From the NCBI GenBank assembly GCA_945273835.1, contig CALYPL010000014.1:1-51826 (forward strand): 51,826 nucleotides of DNA. Reading direction: 5' to 3'. Of the stretch, positions 25,046 to 35,333 are shown piece after piece. Numbering within the stretch: position 1 is the first letter of the stretch; every line of letters begins with the position of its first letter. The DNA comes from an uncultured Dysgonomonas sp. (GTDB lineage: Bacteria > Bacteroidota > Bacteroidia > Bacteroidales > Dysgonomonadaceae). The notes beneath the pieces are model-generated. The model had not been told where the DNA came from. It saw only the letters and a list, made by a program, of their open reading frames with translations, and made no database searches. The position numbers were made by a program, and so were the translations under genes.

Positions 25046-25645
25046 ATGTTAATAACAAAGAGAATAAGTCTTAAAAAAACATTCATGTATATATTAATTC
25101 TCATAAAATTATCGGTGGCGATGATTGGTGTCTTATTTTTCATGCGCTTGGCGGGCAAAACGCAGATGGGCATGATAACTCCACTGGATACGGTAAACTC
25201 ATTTATAATAGGTGCTTTGATTGGAGGGGTTATCTATAATCCGGGATTAAGTGTCTGGCTGATGCTGTTTTCCATCTTCATCTGGGCATTGATCAATATA
25301 GCCGTGCGGCAACTATCAAAAATAAATTTCATCAACCGTCTGATTAACGGATCGTCGGAATACCTGATCAAAAAGGGTGTTCTGATGCTCGGCACGTTGA
25401 AGAAGAATAACATGACCATGCATCAGCTGAAGACAAAGCTTCGTGAACAAGAGGTATTTTGGTTGTTGGATGTGGACGATGTCCGATTTGAAACGAACGG
25501 AGCTATAACGGTTTTCAGGAAAGAGGATGCCATCCTCTCTTATTTGTTGATAAATAAGGGCGAAATTCTGAAAGCAACTCTCAGGGATGCGAAACGTAAT
25601 GAGGACTGGCTGAGAAATGAAATGGATAAGTTGGGGGTTTTCTGA
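25046..25645 (+). CDS. DUF421 (YetF/YcaP-like) membrane protein, C-terminus cut by a frameshift
   Basis: The 199 residues include a hydrophobic N-terminal half with about three membrane helices (KLSVAMIGVLFFMRLAGKTQMG is the conserved DUF421 start, with ITPLDTVNSFIIGALIGGV after it) and a cytoplasmic C-domain (NGSSEYLIKKGVLMLGTLKKNNMTMHQLKTKLREQ). The frame stops at MDKLGVF. One base of the preceding GGGGG run (25633-25637) must be removed to continue into KLGFSDIKKLFCVEW, which is how the family normally goes on. Function of DUF421 proteins is not established; they are envelope proteins. The gene may be damaged, or the base may be a sequencing error. Confidence 0.85.
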   Translation: MLITKRISLKKTFMYILILIKLSVAMIGVLFFMRLAGKTQMGMITPLDTVNSFIIGALIGGVIYNPGLSVWLMLFSIFIWALINIAVRQLSKINFINRLINGSSEYLIKKGVLMLGTLKKNNMTMHQLKTKLREQEVFWLLDVDDVRFETNGAITVFRKEDAILSYLLINKGEILKATLRDAKRNEDWLRNEMDKLGVF

Positions 25646-25775
25646 TATTAAAAAGCTTTTTTGTGTGGAATGGACTCCTCAAAGGGGATTTTATATTGTT
25701 GAAATGGATGGCAAAATCCATGATAAAACAAAGAAAACGATGCCCAATGAACTTAATCAGGACGATTCGGTTTAA
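25638..25775 (+). pseudogene. Out-of-frame C-terminal remainder of the DUF421 gene
   Basis: In the frame shifted relative to the main DUF421 reading, bases after the G5 run encode FSDIKKLFCVEWTPQRGFYI, then VEMDGKIHDKTKKTMPNELN and a short tail, ending at the TAA at 25773-25775. Joined to the main frame it gives a 242-residue product, a plausible full DUF421 length. The coding character of this stretch shows that the gene was, or still is, longer than the intact frame. Confidence 0.65.
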
Positions 25776-25925
25776 TCTGTTCTCTGAATGACGCTTACAT
25801 AATTTAGTACTCTATACAATTCAGGAACCGACTTGGTTTAAGATCGAAAAACTGATCTGTTTTTTCTTGATTCTGATGCGCATCAACCGTTCCCAAACAT
25901 GATGAAAAATAATAATTATTAGGTA

Positions 25926-25956
25926 TTGATTATGTATGCTTAATCATCTAAATTTG
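25926..25956 (+). promoter_or_regulatory. Promoter of fumC
   Basis: TTG (25926-25928) and TAAATTTG (25949-25956) are 20 bp apart, matching the Bacteroidota promoter pattern, 23 bp before the ATG at 25980. Confidence 0.6.
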
Positions 25957-25979
25957 AATAATCTAAAAATTACATAATT

Positions 25980-27374
25980 ATGGAATACCGTATCGAAAAA
26001 GACACCATGGGTGAAGTAAAAGTCCCTGCCGAAAAGTATTGGGGAGCGCAAACCGAACGTTCGCGGAATAACTTCAAAATAGGAGCGCCGGCTTCTATGC
26101 CTAAAGAAATCATTTACGCATTTGCTTATCTGAAAAAAGCCGCTGCTTACACAAATACTGAATTAGGCGTGCTTCCGTCCGAAAAACGAGATCTGATTGC
26201 AAAAGTTTGCGATGAGATATTGGAAGGCAAACTTGACGACCAGTTCCCGCTCGTAATCTGGCAAACAGGATCAGGTACGCAATCAAATATGAACGTCAAC
26301 GAGGTAATCTCCAATCGTGCATTGGTATTGAGCGGCGGTAAATTGGGCGAAAAAAGTCCGATACATCCGAATGACGATGTTAATAAATCCCAGTCATCAA
26401 ACGATACTTTCCCAACTGCTTTACATATAGCTGCTTATAAAAAGATTGTAGATCACACACTACCTTCGGCAGAGAAACTGCAAAAAGCCCTCGATCAAAA
26501 ATCGAAAGAATTCAAAGACATCGTAAAAATAGGTCGTACCCATCTTCAGGACGCTACGCCGCTGACTTTAGGACAGGAGTTCTCCGGCTATGCGGCTCAA
26601 CTTCGTTATGCGATTGATGCGGTTAAAGCCACCCTACCCCACCTCTCGCAATTGGCGTTGGGCGGAACGGCTGTGGGAACGGGTCTGAACACTCCGAAAG
26701 GTTATGATGTAAAGGTAGCGGAATATATCTCCAAATTTACCGGCTTCGAGTTTAAAACTGCACCTAACAAATTCGAGGCACTTGCTTCGAACGATGCTAT
26801 TGTGGGAACGCACGGCGCATTAAATCAAATGGCGGTTGCTTTGTTTAAAATAGCAAATGACATCCGTATGCTGGGATCAGGTCCACGTTCAGGCATCGGA
26901 GAACTGCACCTGCCGGAAAACGAGCCGGGTTCGTCCATCATGCCGGGTAAAGTAAATCCGACACAAAATGAAGCCATGACAATGGTATGCGCCCAAGTGA
27001 TGGGAAACCATACAACTATAACTTTTGCCGGTGCAAGCGGACAGTATGAGCTGAATGTATTCAAACCCGTTCTGGCTGCAAACTTTCTTCAATCAGGGCA
27101 ACTGTTGGGCGATGCTTGCGTATCGTTTACCGATCATTGTGTATCAGGAATTGAACCGAATCTGAAACGCATTAATGAATTAGTCAACAACTCGCTGATG
27201 CTCGTTACTGCTCTCAATACGCATATCGGATACGAAAAGGCAGCACAAATAGCTAAAGCAGCGCATAAAAACGGAACTTCGTTGCGGGAAGAGGCTGTTA
27301 AATCAGGTTTTCTGACTGCCGAGGAATTTGATAAATGGGTAAGACCTGAAGATATGGTAGGCAGTCTTAGATAG
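25980..27374 (+). CDS. fumC: Class II fumarate hydratase
   Basis: The 464-residue, Fe-S-independent enzyme interconverts fumarate and malate in the cytoplasm. Typical FumC segments are [18 protein letters not shown], the [19 protein letters not shown] substrate site, [18 protein letters not shown] with the catalytic His, and the signature [15 protein letters not shown] with the catalytic Ser. The C-terminus [13 protein letters not shown] is complete. In a fumarate-respiring anaerobe it would serve the reductive branch. It has its own promoter and terminator, and no partner gene. Confidence 0.98.
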   Translation: MEYRIEKDTMGEVKVPAEKYWGAQTERSRNNFKIGAPASMPKEIIYAFAYLKKAAAYTNTELGVLPSEKRDLIAKVCDEILEGKLDDQFPLVIWQTGSGTQSNMNVNEVISNRALVLSGGKLGEKSPIHPNDDVNKSQSSNDTFPTALHIAAYKKIVDHTLPSAEKLQKALDQKSKEFKDIVKIGRTHLQDATPLTLGQEFSGYAAQLRYAIDAVKATLPHLSQLALGGTAVGTGLNTPKGYDVKVAEYISKFTGFEFKTAPNKFEALASNDAIVGTHGALNQMAVALFKIANDIRMLGSGPRSGIGELHLPENEPGSSIMPGKVNPTQNEAMTMVCAQVMGNHTTITFAGASGQYELNVFKPVLAANFLQSGQLLGDACVSFTDHCVSGIEPNLKRINELVNNSLMLVTALNTHIGYEKAAQIAKAAHKNGTSLREEAVKSGFLTAEEFDKWVRPEDMVGSLR

Positions 27375-27403
27375 ATCGCTTTATTAATAACGGTAGATAA
27401 ATA

Positions 27404-27449
27404 AAAACTCCATTTCTTTGCGATCACAGAGAAATGGAGTTTTCTTTTC
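27404..27449. terminator. Bidirectional terminator between fumC and nitroreductase gene
   Basis: AAAACTCCATTTCT (27404-27417) pairs perfectly with its complement at 27430-27443 over 14 bp with a 12-nt loop. T-rich bases lie on the right, and A-rich bases on the left serve the opposite strand. It separates two convergent genes. Confidence 0.85.
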
Positions 27450-27461
27450 TGTTTATAAGTG

Positions 27462-28061
27462 TCAGATAGTTTTAATTATATCTTTTATATCCAATCTTGA
27501 TTTGGGTGTTATCGAGGGTTGATTGGTATCTTGAGGGTCTCTGTAACCGATAGCCACCGCAAACAATGGTTTGTAAGCATCAGCCTCTAATATTTTGGCA
27601 TACTCCTCAACGTCGATACCTTCCATTGGCGTTGAATCTATTTCCATGCAAGCGCAAGCACTCAGAAAATAGCCCAATGACAGGTATACTTGTCTGGCAA
27701 ACCATGCCTTGATTGACGGAACACCCTTCGGTTTTACCACATTTCGGTAATAAGCCGCAGTGCTTTCCGGTAATTCGGGAACAATTTCTTTTTCAAATTT
27801 CTCTACATCGTCCAATACGTTAAATACGATTATATGGCTCGCATCTTCAATTTTATGTTCGTTGAAATGAGAAACCTCAGCCAATCGGTTCTTCAACTTT
27901 TTGTCCGATATAAAAATGAATGTCCACGGTTGGCTATTTATGGATGATGGACATAACCGAAGAATTTCTTTCAGCTTTTTGATATTTTCTTCCGATACCT
28001 TCTTTTCAGGATCGTACTTTTTAGTCGTATATCTGTTTTGAGCAATACTTAAAAAGTCCAT
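27462..28061 (-). CDS. Nitroreductase family protein (NfsB-like, FMN)
   Basis: The 199-residue protein has the family's FMN-binding motifs: NRYTTKKYDPEKK near the N-terminus, RLCPSSINSQPWTFIFI at ~35, EIDSTPMEGID at ~142, and the C-terminal AVAIGYRDPQD. It should reduce nitroaromatics or quinones with NAD(P)H; the physiological substrate is unknown. It is the last gene of the leftward redox cluster, 94 bp after the EamA transporter gene, and is followed by a strong terminator. Confidence 0.93.
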   Translation of the reverse strand: MDFLSIAQNRYTTKKYDPEKKVSEENIKKLKEILRLCPSSINSQPWTFIFISDKKLKNRLAEVSHFNEHKIEDASHIIVFNVLDDVEKFEKEIVPELPESTAAYYRNVVKPKGVPSIKAWFARQVYLSLGYFLSACACMEIDSTPMEGIDVEEYAKILEADAYKPLFAVAIGYRDPQDTNQPSITPKSRLDIKDIIKTI

Positions 28062-28155
28062 AATTGTTAATGATTTAATTAAACTGTTTCTAATTATTTG
28101 TTATCAGCCACCGGGGCTTATTGGCAAATCGGATGTATCAGATGTTATTCGTTTT

Positions 28156-29103
28156 TCATGACTTCCATCTGAAATGTTTCAAAAATATACGCTTCACATC
28201 GTCTATTTTCTTGGTTATCATCTGTGGTTTGAACGATTTACTGGCAATTATAATTATCACCCCTAATAATATCATCAGAATACCGATGGCTACACGTGTG
28301 GTCAACACTTCGCCAAATACCAAAACGCCGATCATCACCGCCGTAAGCGGTTCTAAGGCTCCCATAATGGCTGTGGGTGTGGAACCGATATGATGCACGG
28401 CTATCACCATTAATATGAGAGAAACGATGGTCGGGATGAGCGCGAGCATCAATGCCCATCCCCACATAGAAGGGGTAGTCAGCAATTGTATATGGTTGCC
28501 CTCTCCGAAAAAGGAACGGATGATTATTGTCGACACACAGAACAAAAGCACATAGAATGTCAGTTTTACGGACGACATCAGCATCGTTGATTTATTGACA
28601 ATGATGATATAAAGTGCGTATGACAATGATGAAATCATAACAAGCACTACCCCCAACGTACTCAGGGTTGCTCCTGTTTCGTTCTTATAAAGTAAGGCTA
28701 TTCCACCTAAGGCAAGACAGATCGACACGACAGTGGCAAAGGATATTTTTTCTTTAAAGAATATTGCCATTATCACAGCCACCATCACTGGATAGACAAA
28801 CAACAGGGATGAGGCGATGCCTGCGTCTAAATAATTAAAACTTGTGAAAAGCGACAGGGAGGATATGCCGAACACAAGCCCTAAACAGGCTAAAACTCCT
28901 AATTCTTTTTTTGTTACTTTAAACGAAGTCTTCTGAACAAGCATCAGAATACCTAATATTATGGCTGCTAAGGAGAAGCGATAAAACAAAACCGAACTGG
29001 CGTTAACTCCTTCTTTGTATAGGAATAACGCACCGAGGGGATTTGTTCCGTAACTTATCGCCGCAACTACACCGCAAATAATACCTTTCAGTTTTCCATT
29101 CAT
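28156..29103 (-). CDS. EamA-family (drug/metabolite) transporter
   Basis: The 315-residue protein has ten predicted hydrophobic helices in two EamA repeats (GIICGVVAAISYGTNPLGAL at the start, and VVLVMISSLSYALYIIIVNK opening the second repeat), with GALEPLTAVMIGVLVFGE typical of the family. It is an inner-membrane transporter, probably an exporter of a small metabolite. It sits between a CMD-like gene (87 bp) and a nitroreductase gene (94 bp) on the same strand, so export of a product of the redox cluster is possible. Confidence 0.92.
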   Translation of the reverse strand: MNGKLKGIICGVVAAISYGTNPLGALFLYKEGVNASSVLFYRFSLAAIILGILMLVQKTSFKVTKKELGVLACLGLVFGISSLSLFTSFNYLDAGIASSLLFVYPVMVAVIMAIFFKEKISFATVVSICLALGGIALLYKNETGATLSTLGVVLVMISSLSYALYIIIVNKSTMLMSSVKLTFYVLLFCVSTIIIRSFFGEGNHIQLLTTPSMWGWALMLALIPTIVSLILMVIAVHHIGSTPTAIMGALEPLTAVMIGVLVFGEVLTTRVAIGILMILLGVIIIIASKSFKPQMITKKIDDVKRIFLKHFRWKS

Positions 29104-29190
29104 TTTTTACACCTGCATTTATTGTGTAAATTTAAACAAACAAAACTGATTTTCGTTAAAGCAAAATTGTTAAGAATGTTTATAGAGCCT

Positions 29191-29958
29191 TTACTCTTTT
29201 GGAGGCAAAACTTCGTTCAAACAGTTCAGAGCATTCAACGTACGAGGATAGCCTACGTAGGGTAAAAGCTGTGTCACAAGGTCTATCAGCGTATTTCGGT
29301 CGTTACCCACATTGGCATTGGCAGCTATATGCCCTTTCATCTGAGGTTCTACCCCGCCTAAAGCAATCAGGATGGAAAGCGTAACCAGTTCTCTTATTTG
29401 TGGGCTTAAGCCTTTTCGGGAAACATAATCGCCGAAGCAGTTTAATGCCAGAAAATCCTGAAAATGAACCACATCTTTCGCTGATTTTTGGCGCATTTTA
29501 TCAACGGTTTCGGCTCCGACAATTTTTTTCTGCACCGCCAGACCTTTTTCAAAGTGGTCTTCGGAGGTGGTTACAGCCTGCCCTTCTAATGGCAAGGCTA
29601 TGTTTTTTTCCTTAAAAATTTCATTCGTGGTTTTCAGGAAATCTATTACTTTATTTATTCCGCAATAGGGAACGGACTGATATACGACTTCTTTGATCTC
29701 GACTGGCGAAACACCGATGTTCAGTGCCGCATAAAGCATCATCTCAAATTCTGTGAGTGATTGACTGCCAATCGTGGATGCCATGATGACTATCAGACGT
29801 GTCTTCGTATCCATCTTGCTGTGCTGTATAACTTCGTCAAAAGCAAAGTTATCGAAAATAGCTATCAGTTCGGGATCGGTCTTTGCAAATTCTGATTGAT
29901 AGTCAGGCCATAATTGGTCATGATTCTTACGTGCTGTTTCAGATATTTTCAATTTCAT
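29191..29958 (-). CDS. Carboxymuconolactone decarboxylase family protein, two domains
   Basis: The 255-residue protein contains two tandem CMD/AhpD-like helical domains, about residues 30-120 (LIVIMASTIGSQSLTEFEMMLYAALNIGVSPVEIKEVVYQ) and 150-245 (RELVTLSILIALGGVEPQMKGHIAANANVG). The AhpD CxxC redox pair is absent, so a thiol peroxidase role is unlikely. This double form is common in bacterial redox gene clusters with aldo/keto reductases and cupins, and its reaction is usually unknown. The annotation as a muconolactone enzyme should be treated as a family name only. Confidence 0.88.
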   Translation of the reverse strand: MKLKISETARKNHDQLWPDYQSEFAKTDPELIAIFDNFAFDEVIQHSKMDTKTRLIVIMASTIGSQSLTEFEMMLYAALNIGVSPVEIKEVVYQSVPYCGINKVIDFLKTTNEIFKEKNIALPLEGQAVTTSEDHFEKGLAVQKKIVGAETVDKMRQKSAKDVVHFQDFLALNCFGDYVSRKGLSPQIRELVTLSILIALGGVEPQMKGHIAANANVGNDRNTLIDLVTQLLPYVGYPRTLNALNCLNEVLPPKE

Positions 29959-29983
29959 CAGTTACAATTATTTTCGGTTATCT

Positions 29984-30011
29984 GTAGTATAATATATGTA
30001 GTATAATATAT
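29984..30011. repeat. Perfect 14-bp tandem duplication
   Basis: GTAGTATAATATAT occurs twice without a gap (29984-29997 and 29998-30011), between the aldo/keto reductase terminator and the CMD gene. It looks like a recent slippage duplication of a promoter-like AT-rich element. Confidence 0.9.
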
Positions 30012-30043
30012 AAAAAAGCGGTATGAAGCGCTTGCTCCATACC
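30012..30043 (-). terminator. Terminator after aldo/keto reductase gene
   Basis: On the minus strand GGTATGGAGC pairs with GCTTCATACC (one G-U pair, AAGC loop), followed by GC and six T. It closes the cupin-hydrolase-reductase-reductase operon 12 bp after the stop codon. Confidence 0.85.
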
Positions 30044-30055
30044 ACCGATACTTGA

Positions 30056-31084
<1,029 letters not shown>

Positions 31085-31102
31085 CTACACGAATTGAAAC
31101 TG

Positions 31103-31981
<879 letters not shown>

Positions 31982-32056
31982 TCAGGTTGTATCTGATTAT
32001 TTCTAAACTGATTAACCTGCTTCTTTATATTATAACTATTTAATAATGAATTTAGT

Positions 32057-33055
32057 TTAGTTAAATACTTCTTTGAAGAACGATGCTATTTTATCGAAAG
32101 GGATCAAAGCTATCTTGTCATAGAGGTCTACGTGACCGGCATCTGTCACGATATATAGTTCTTTAGGCTCGGATGCCTGCTTGTACGCATCTTCGCTGAA
32201 ATAACGTGAATGGGCATTTTCTCCTGCAATGAATAGAATGTGTCGTGGTGAAATGGTCTTAATAAGATTGAAAGGAAAAAAGTTCATCAATGCAGGGGTA
32301 CTTGTAACAGTCATCCCCGTGGTGGAAGAAGCGACTTGTCCTCTTGGTGTACGGTAATATTCATAAAACTCTCGGCTCACGGCATCGGTGTTTTCGTCTA
32401 TGCAGGCGGGTGTACCATAATTGTATTTAACAGGCGCTCCTTCAAATTCAGCCCAACGTTGTTCTGAGGCTTCCTCAAGAATTTGCCGACGTTGTTCTTC
32501 TGGCATTGTATCATGTAAACCCTGCCGATTGACACGTCCCATGTCATACATGCTTACGGTTACTACTGCTCTGATACGTGGATCAAGTGCTGTGGCATTG
32601 ACGGCGAATCCTCCACTTCCGCAAATTCCGATAACTCCTATTCGTTGTCTGTCTACAAAGGCACGAGTGCCAATATAGTCGACTGTCGCCATAAAATCCT
32701 CTACATATCCTTCAGGACTTGCTATGTGGCGAGGCTGTCCTCCGCTTTCTCCGTTGTACGAAAGATCCGGGGCTATTGTTACAAAACCTCGCAGAGCTAA
32801 TGTCTGGGCATATAGTCCTGACGATTGTTCTTTTACTCCGCCAAAGGGATGTCCCACAATTATTGCCGGATATTTGCGGGAACGGTCGATATTTGCGGGT
32901 AGGTACATATCTGCGACTATCTGTATTCCTAACCGATTGTAATATGCCGCTTTTTCTACAATAACATGCTCGCTAAGGGCAAATGTCTTTTTATTGGGGT
33001 CTGGTGCAACTGATCTCTGATCTGCTATGTGTGACGGTGTGTCTGTCGATTTCAT
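32057..33055 (-). CDS. Alpha/beta hydrolase (YcjY/dienelactone-hydrolase-like)
   Basis: The 332-residue protein shows the fold's early strand YPAIIVGHPFGGVKEQSSGLYA, a nucleophile elbow IGVIGICGSGGFAVNA and a C-terminal His in VTDAGHVDLYDK. The elbow has Cys-Gly-Ser instead of GxSxG, as in the YcjY-like group. There is no signal peptide, so it is cytoplasmic. Substrate is unknown; an ester or lactone is likely. It follows the cupin gene by 23 bp in the same operon as the two aldo/keto reductases. Confidence 0.9.
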   Translation of the reverse strand: MKSTDTPSHIADQRSVAPDPNKKTFALSEHVIVEKAAYYNRLGIQIVADMYLPANIDRSRKYPAIIVGHPFGGVKEQSSGLYAQTLALRGFVTIAPDLSYNGESGGQPRHIASPEGYVEDFMATVDYIGTRAFVDRQRIGVIGICGSGGFAVNATALDPRIRAVVTVSMYDMGRVNRQGLHDTMPEEQRRQILEEASEQRWAEFEGAPVKYNYGTPACIDENTDAVSREFYEYYRTPRGQVASSTTGMTVTSTPALMNFFPFNLIKTISPRHILFIAGENAHSRYFSEDAYKQASEPKELYIVTDAGHVDLYDKIALIPFDKIASFFKEVFN

Positions 33056-33078
33056 TTTTTATGGTTTATCCTGATTGG

Positions 33079-33486
33079 TTATTGTTCACAATTTTTATAT
33101 TCTTCGTCGGTGACGGGTGCTCCCCAAACGGCAGGTCCGAGACTCGTTCTTGTACTAATGGCGATGTGCGTCATTTCACTTCGTGGTGTGGCTCCATGCC
33201 AGTGGATAACATCAGGTTTTATCTCGATAACGTCTCCTGCTTTAATAATTCGGGCGGGGTTACCTTTTTCCTGATAATATCCTTCTCCGTCTGTTACAAG
33301 TAATATTTGCCCTCCAGGATGTGAGTGCCAATTGTTGCGGCAACCTTTTTCGAAAGTAACGTTACCGATTGAACAGTCGAAGTTTTTTTCGTCTGTCATC
33401 AGCATTTGCAAATAGGATATACCTGTGAAATAAGGGATTTCGTTTTTTTTGCCTTTGGGGAAGATTGTTTTTTGTGATGTTTCCAT
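33079..33486 (-). CDS. Cupin-domain protein
   Basis: The 135-residue single cupin has the metal ligands of the family: His-x-His in NNWHSHPGGQILLVTDGEGYYQE and a third His in IKPDVIHWHGATP. This form is usual beside carboxymuconolactone-decarboxylase-like and aldo/keto reductase genes. It is the first gene of the operon and starts 113 bp after a promoter that carries the same element as the ribD-like/araC promoter. A role as small-molecule isomerase, dioxygenase or storage protein cannot be chosen from sequence. Confidence 0.9.
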   Translation of the reverse strand: METSQKTIFPKGKKNEIPYFTGISYLQMLMTDEKNFDCSIGNVTFEKGCRNNWHSHPGGQILLVTDGEGYYQEKGNPARIIKAGDVIEIKPDVIHWHGATPRSEMTHIAISTRTSLGPAVWGAPVTDEEYKNCEQ

Positions 33487-33604
33487 ATTCTCCGTGCTTT
33501 AATATTAATTGATGTTTTTACGGATCAACTTGTCATCAAGTCGGTCATAATAAACGTGACTTTGTCGGAAAGGTTATTTTTTAAATACCATCCGAAATGT
33601 TATA

Positions 33605-33668
33605 ACAAAGATAGGTTGTATGCTGTGGGAGTGTTTTTCGCTACGGCTCAAAAAGTTTTGTTGTGAAG
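33605..33668 (-). promoter_or_regulatory. AraC-type composite promoter of the cupin operon
   Basis: On the minus strand the order is CTT-nn-CA-n-CAAAA, then TTTGAGCCGTAGCGAAAAA (33634-33652), 19 bp, and CTATCTTTGT (33605-33614) containing the -7 box TATCTTTG (33606-33613). The same parts in the same spacing occur at 35246-35309, in front of the ribD-like/araC pair. The upstream part occupies the -33 region, as expected for an AraC-family activator. Confidence 0.65.
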
Positions 33669-33674
33669 TCCGTT

Positions 33675-34496
33675 TTATTTTGACGGAGAAAATCCATATT
33701 TGCGCTTGAAAGCGGTCGAAAAGTGGGAGAAATTCTTAAATCCTACTTCTAAATATACATCCGATACTTTTTTGTTTTCGTTTTTAAGCAAATCGTAAGC
33801 AATTGACAGGCGCTTGTCTATCAGCCATTTTTGAGGTGAAAGCTGACTTATTTTCTTAAAGTCTCGTTTAAAGGTGGCTAAACTGCGACCTGTGAAGTGC
33901 GCTAATTCTTCAACGGACAGATCGCACATGTAATTGTTGTCCAGAAAGTCCAGTATATCCATTCTCCAGCTGGCGGTGAAATCGAATAAGCAGGGGTAAA
34001 ACCGTTCGTCAATATTAAGCAATGAATATATTCCTTCCAGCAATTTAAGCCTCATCAGTTCTTCCATCGGTTTTTCTTCTGAATCGAAATAGGGTGTCAT
34101 AGACTGGAACAGGCTTGTTATGGCTGAGCTTTTGGGTAATTTTATTACGCTTTGTTTTGGTTTATCTACATTGGATGGTATTTTATTTTTGTCGAGCGTC
34201 TGATAGAATTCTCGTAAAAAATTACGATTGAATACCATGAATATTCCACTGAATTGTTCTTTGCCTTTGGGCTGCTTGGTCATATTCACTCTGTTGTCTT
34301 TACGCAGGAACACACATTCTCCCTTATGTATCTTGGTCAGATTTTTATCTTCTTCCAACAGTAATTCGCCGGAGTAAATGAAAACCAGCATGTGGTCTTT
34401 TATCATGTCACGACAGATACGTTCGTTATTGAAATAATACGAAAAAAAGATATTTGAATAACTGAATTTCAGTGCGTCTCTGCCTTTGTTTTCCAT
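33675..34496 (-). CDS. AraC-family transcriptional regulator
   Basis: The 273-residue protein has an N-terminal effector region (residues 1-160, EELFIYSGELLLEEDK-type cupin-like sequence without clear ligand residues) and a C-terminal double HTH (DNNYMCDLSVEELAHFTGRSLATFKRDFKKISQLSPQKWL, then VSDVYLEVGFKNFSHFSTAFKRKYGFSP). It lies 8 bp after the ribD-like gene and so is co-transcribed with it. Two matching composite sites, in front of its own operon and of the cupin operon, make it the likely local regulator. The inducer is unknown. Confidence 0.93.
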   Translation of the reverse strand: MENKGRDALKFSYSNIFFSYYFNNERICRDMIKDHMLVFIYSGELLLEEDKNLTKIHKGECVFLRKDNRVNMTKQPKGKEQFSGIFMVFNRNFLREFYQTLDKNKIPSNVDKPKQSVIKLPKSSAITSLFQSMTPYFDSEEKPMEELMRLKLLEGIYSLLNIDERFYPCLFDFTASWRMDILDFLDNNYMCDLSVEELAHFTGRSLATFKRDFKKISQLSPQKWLIDKRLSIAYDLLKNENKKVSDVYLEVGFKNFSHFSTAFKRKYGFSPSK

Positions 34497-34504
34497 GTTG
34501 TTTG

Positions 34505-35218
34505 CTATTTGTTTTTAATGTTATAACGTAACCACACTGCATCGCCTTCTAATTTCTCGACGCTTTGCAATGAAAACTCAACGGGTGGTTTTGCGGGCAG
34601 ATAATCTGCCTGCTCGAATAATGATACGGTGTCTGACCGGCTATCGGTGACAGGGATGATAATCAGACTGAGTTCGTCAATTAATCCTTCGTTGAGAAAC
34701 GAGCCATTTATATAGCCTCCGCCCGAAAGCATCAGTGTTTTTATCCCGAATAATTGATATAGCTTTTCAGTCGCTAATTTACAATCAAGTCGTTCTTTGC
34801 CTGCTATTATATATGATATATTGAGCTTACGCAAAAGTCCTTTGTATGCTTCGGATGCTTTTTCTGACAATATTTCAACGATGTGTGCTTCGGGACGTTC
34901 TTCGTACTTCAAAGTGTTGGACTGCCAGCCTATTTTTCCCGCGGCATCAATTGATATATAATACATCGGTGCATCATTGACTGCTATATAGTCTCCTTCA
35001 GGTACTTTGTCGAAACCCGCTTCTAATTGAGGTTTACGATAGTATGTAAAATTCTCTTCAGTAGTAACACGCCCGCATAACCATGCCTGCGGTTTATATA
35101 TGGCGTTGATGCGCTCATATTCTTTGCCCGCAAGCTCAGCCGATTTTGTTTCCATAAATGAGCCGGTAATTTTACCGTCTACCGAGGTCATCATATGACA
35201 GATTATTTGAGGTCGCAT
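34505..35218 (-). CDS. RibD C-terminal-like (dihydrofolate reductase fold) reductase
   Basis: The 237-residue protein begins MRPQIICHMMTSVDGKITGSFM, the first strand of the RibD/DHFR-like reductase fold, with the NADPH-binding LMLSGGGYINGSFLNEGLIDE near residue 165. It lacks the RibD deaminase domain, so it is not a full riboflavin enzyme. Many such single-domain proteins are of unknown function and occur with AraC or other stress regulators. It is first in the operon with araC and has the AraC-type promoter. Confidence 0.88.
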   Translation of the reverse strand: MRPQIICHMMTSVDGKITGSFMETKSAELAGKEYERINAIYKPQAWLCGRVTTEENFTYYRKPQLEAGFDKVPEGDYIAVNDAPMYYISIDAAGKIGWQSNTLKYEERPEAHIVEILSEKASEAYKGLLRKLNISYIIAGKERLDCKLATEKLYQLFGIKTLMLSGGGYINGSFLNEGLIDELSLIIIPVTDSRSDTVSLFEQADYLPAKPPVEFSLQSVEKLEGDAVWLRYNIKNK

Positions 35219-35245
35219 AATTTCTACCTTTTTCTTATAATTCTG

Positions 35246-35309
35246 ACAAAGATAGTGTCTCGTTCTTTATTTTATTTTTCGGTATGGCTCAAATTATTTT
35301 GCTGAAAAG
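35246..35309 (-). promoter_or_regulatory. AraC-type composite promoter of the ribD-like/araC operon
   Basis: The minus strand carries CTT-nn-CA-n-CAAAA, TTTGAGCCATACCGAAAAA (35275-35293), 19 bp and CTATCTTTGT (35246-35255) with the -7 box at 35247-35254. Compared with 33605-33668, the 19-base core has two substitutions and the spacing is identical, while the 19-bp spacer itself is unrelated, so it is conserved by function rather than by a recent copy. Confidence 0.65.
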
Positions 35310-35333
35310 CTCAATTACAAATATCCTGATTGG

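Noticed and set aside
29149-29165. A third copy of the AraC-type element ahead of the EamA gene
   Set aside because: Only part of the core (TTTTCG-n-TA-n-n-GC) is present, and no -7 box lies at the matching distance.
29191-29958. Protocatechuate (beta-ketoadipate) degradation operon, suggested by a carboxymuconolactone-decarboxylase name
   Set aside because: None of the other pathway enzymes is present; the family name is broad and the protein lacks the AhpD Cys pair.
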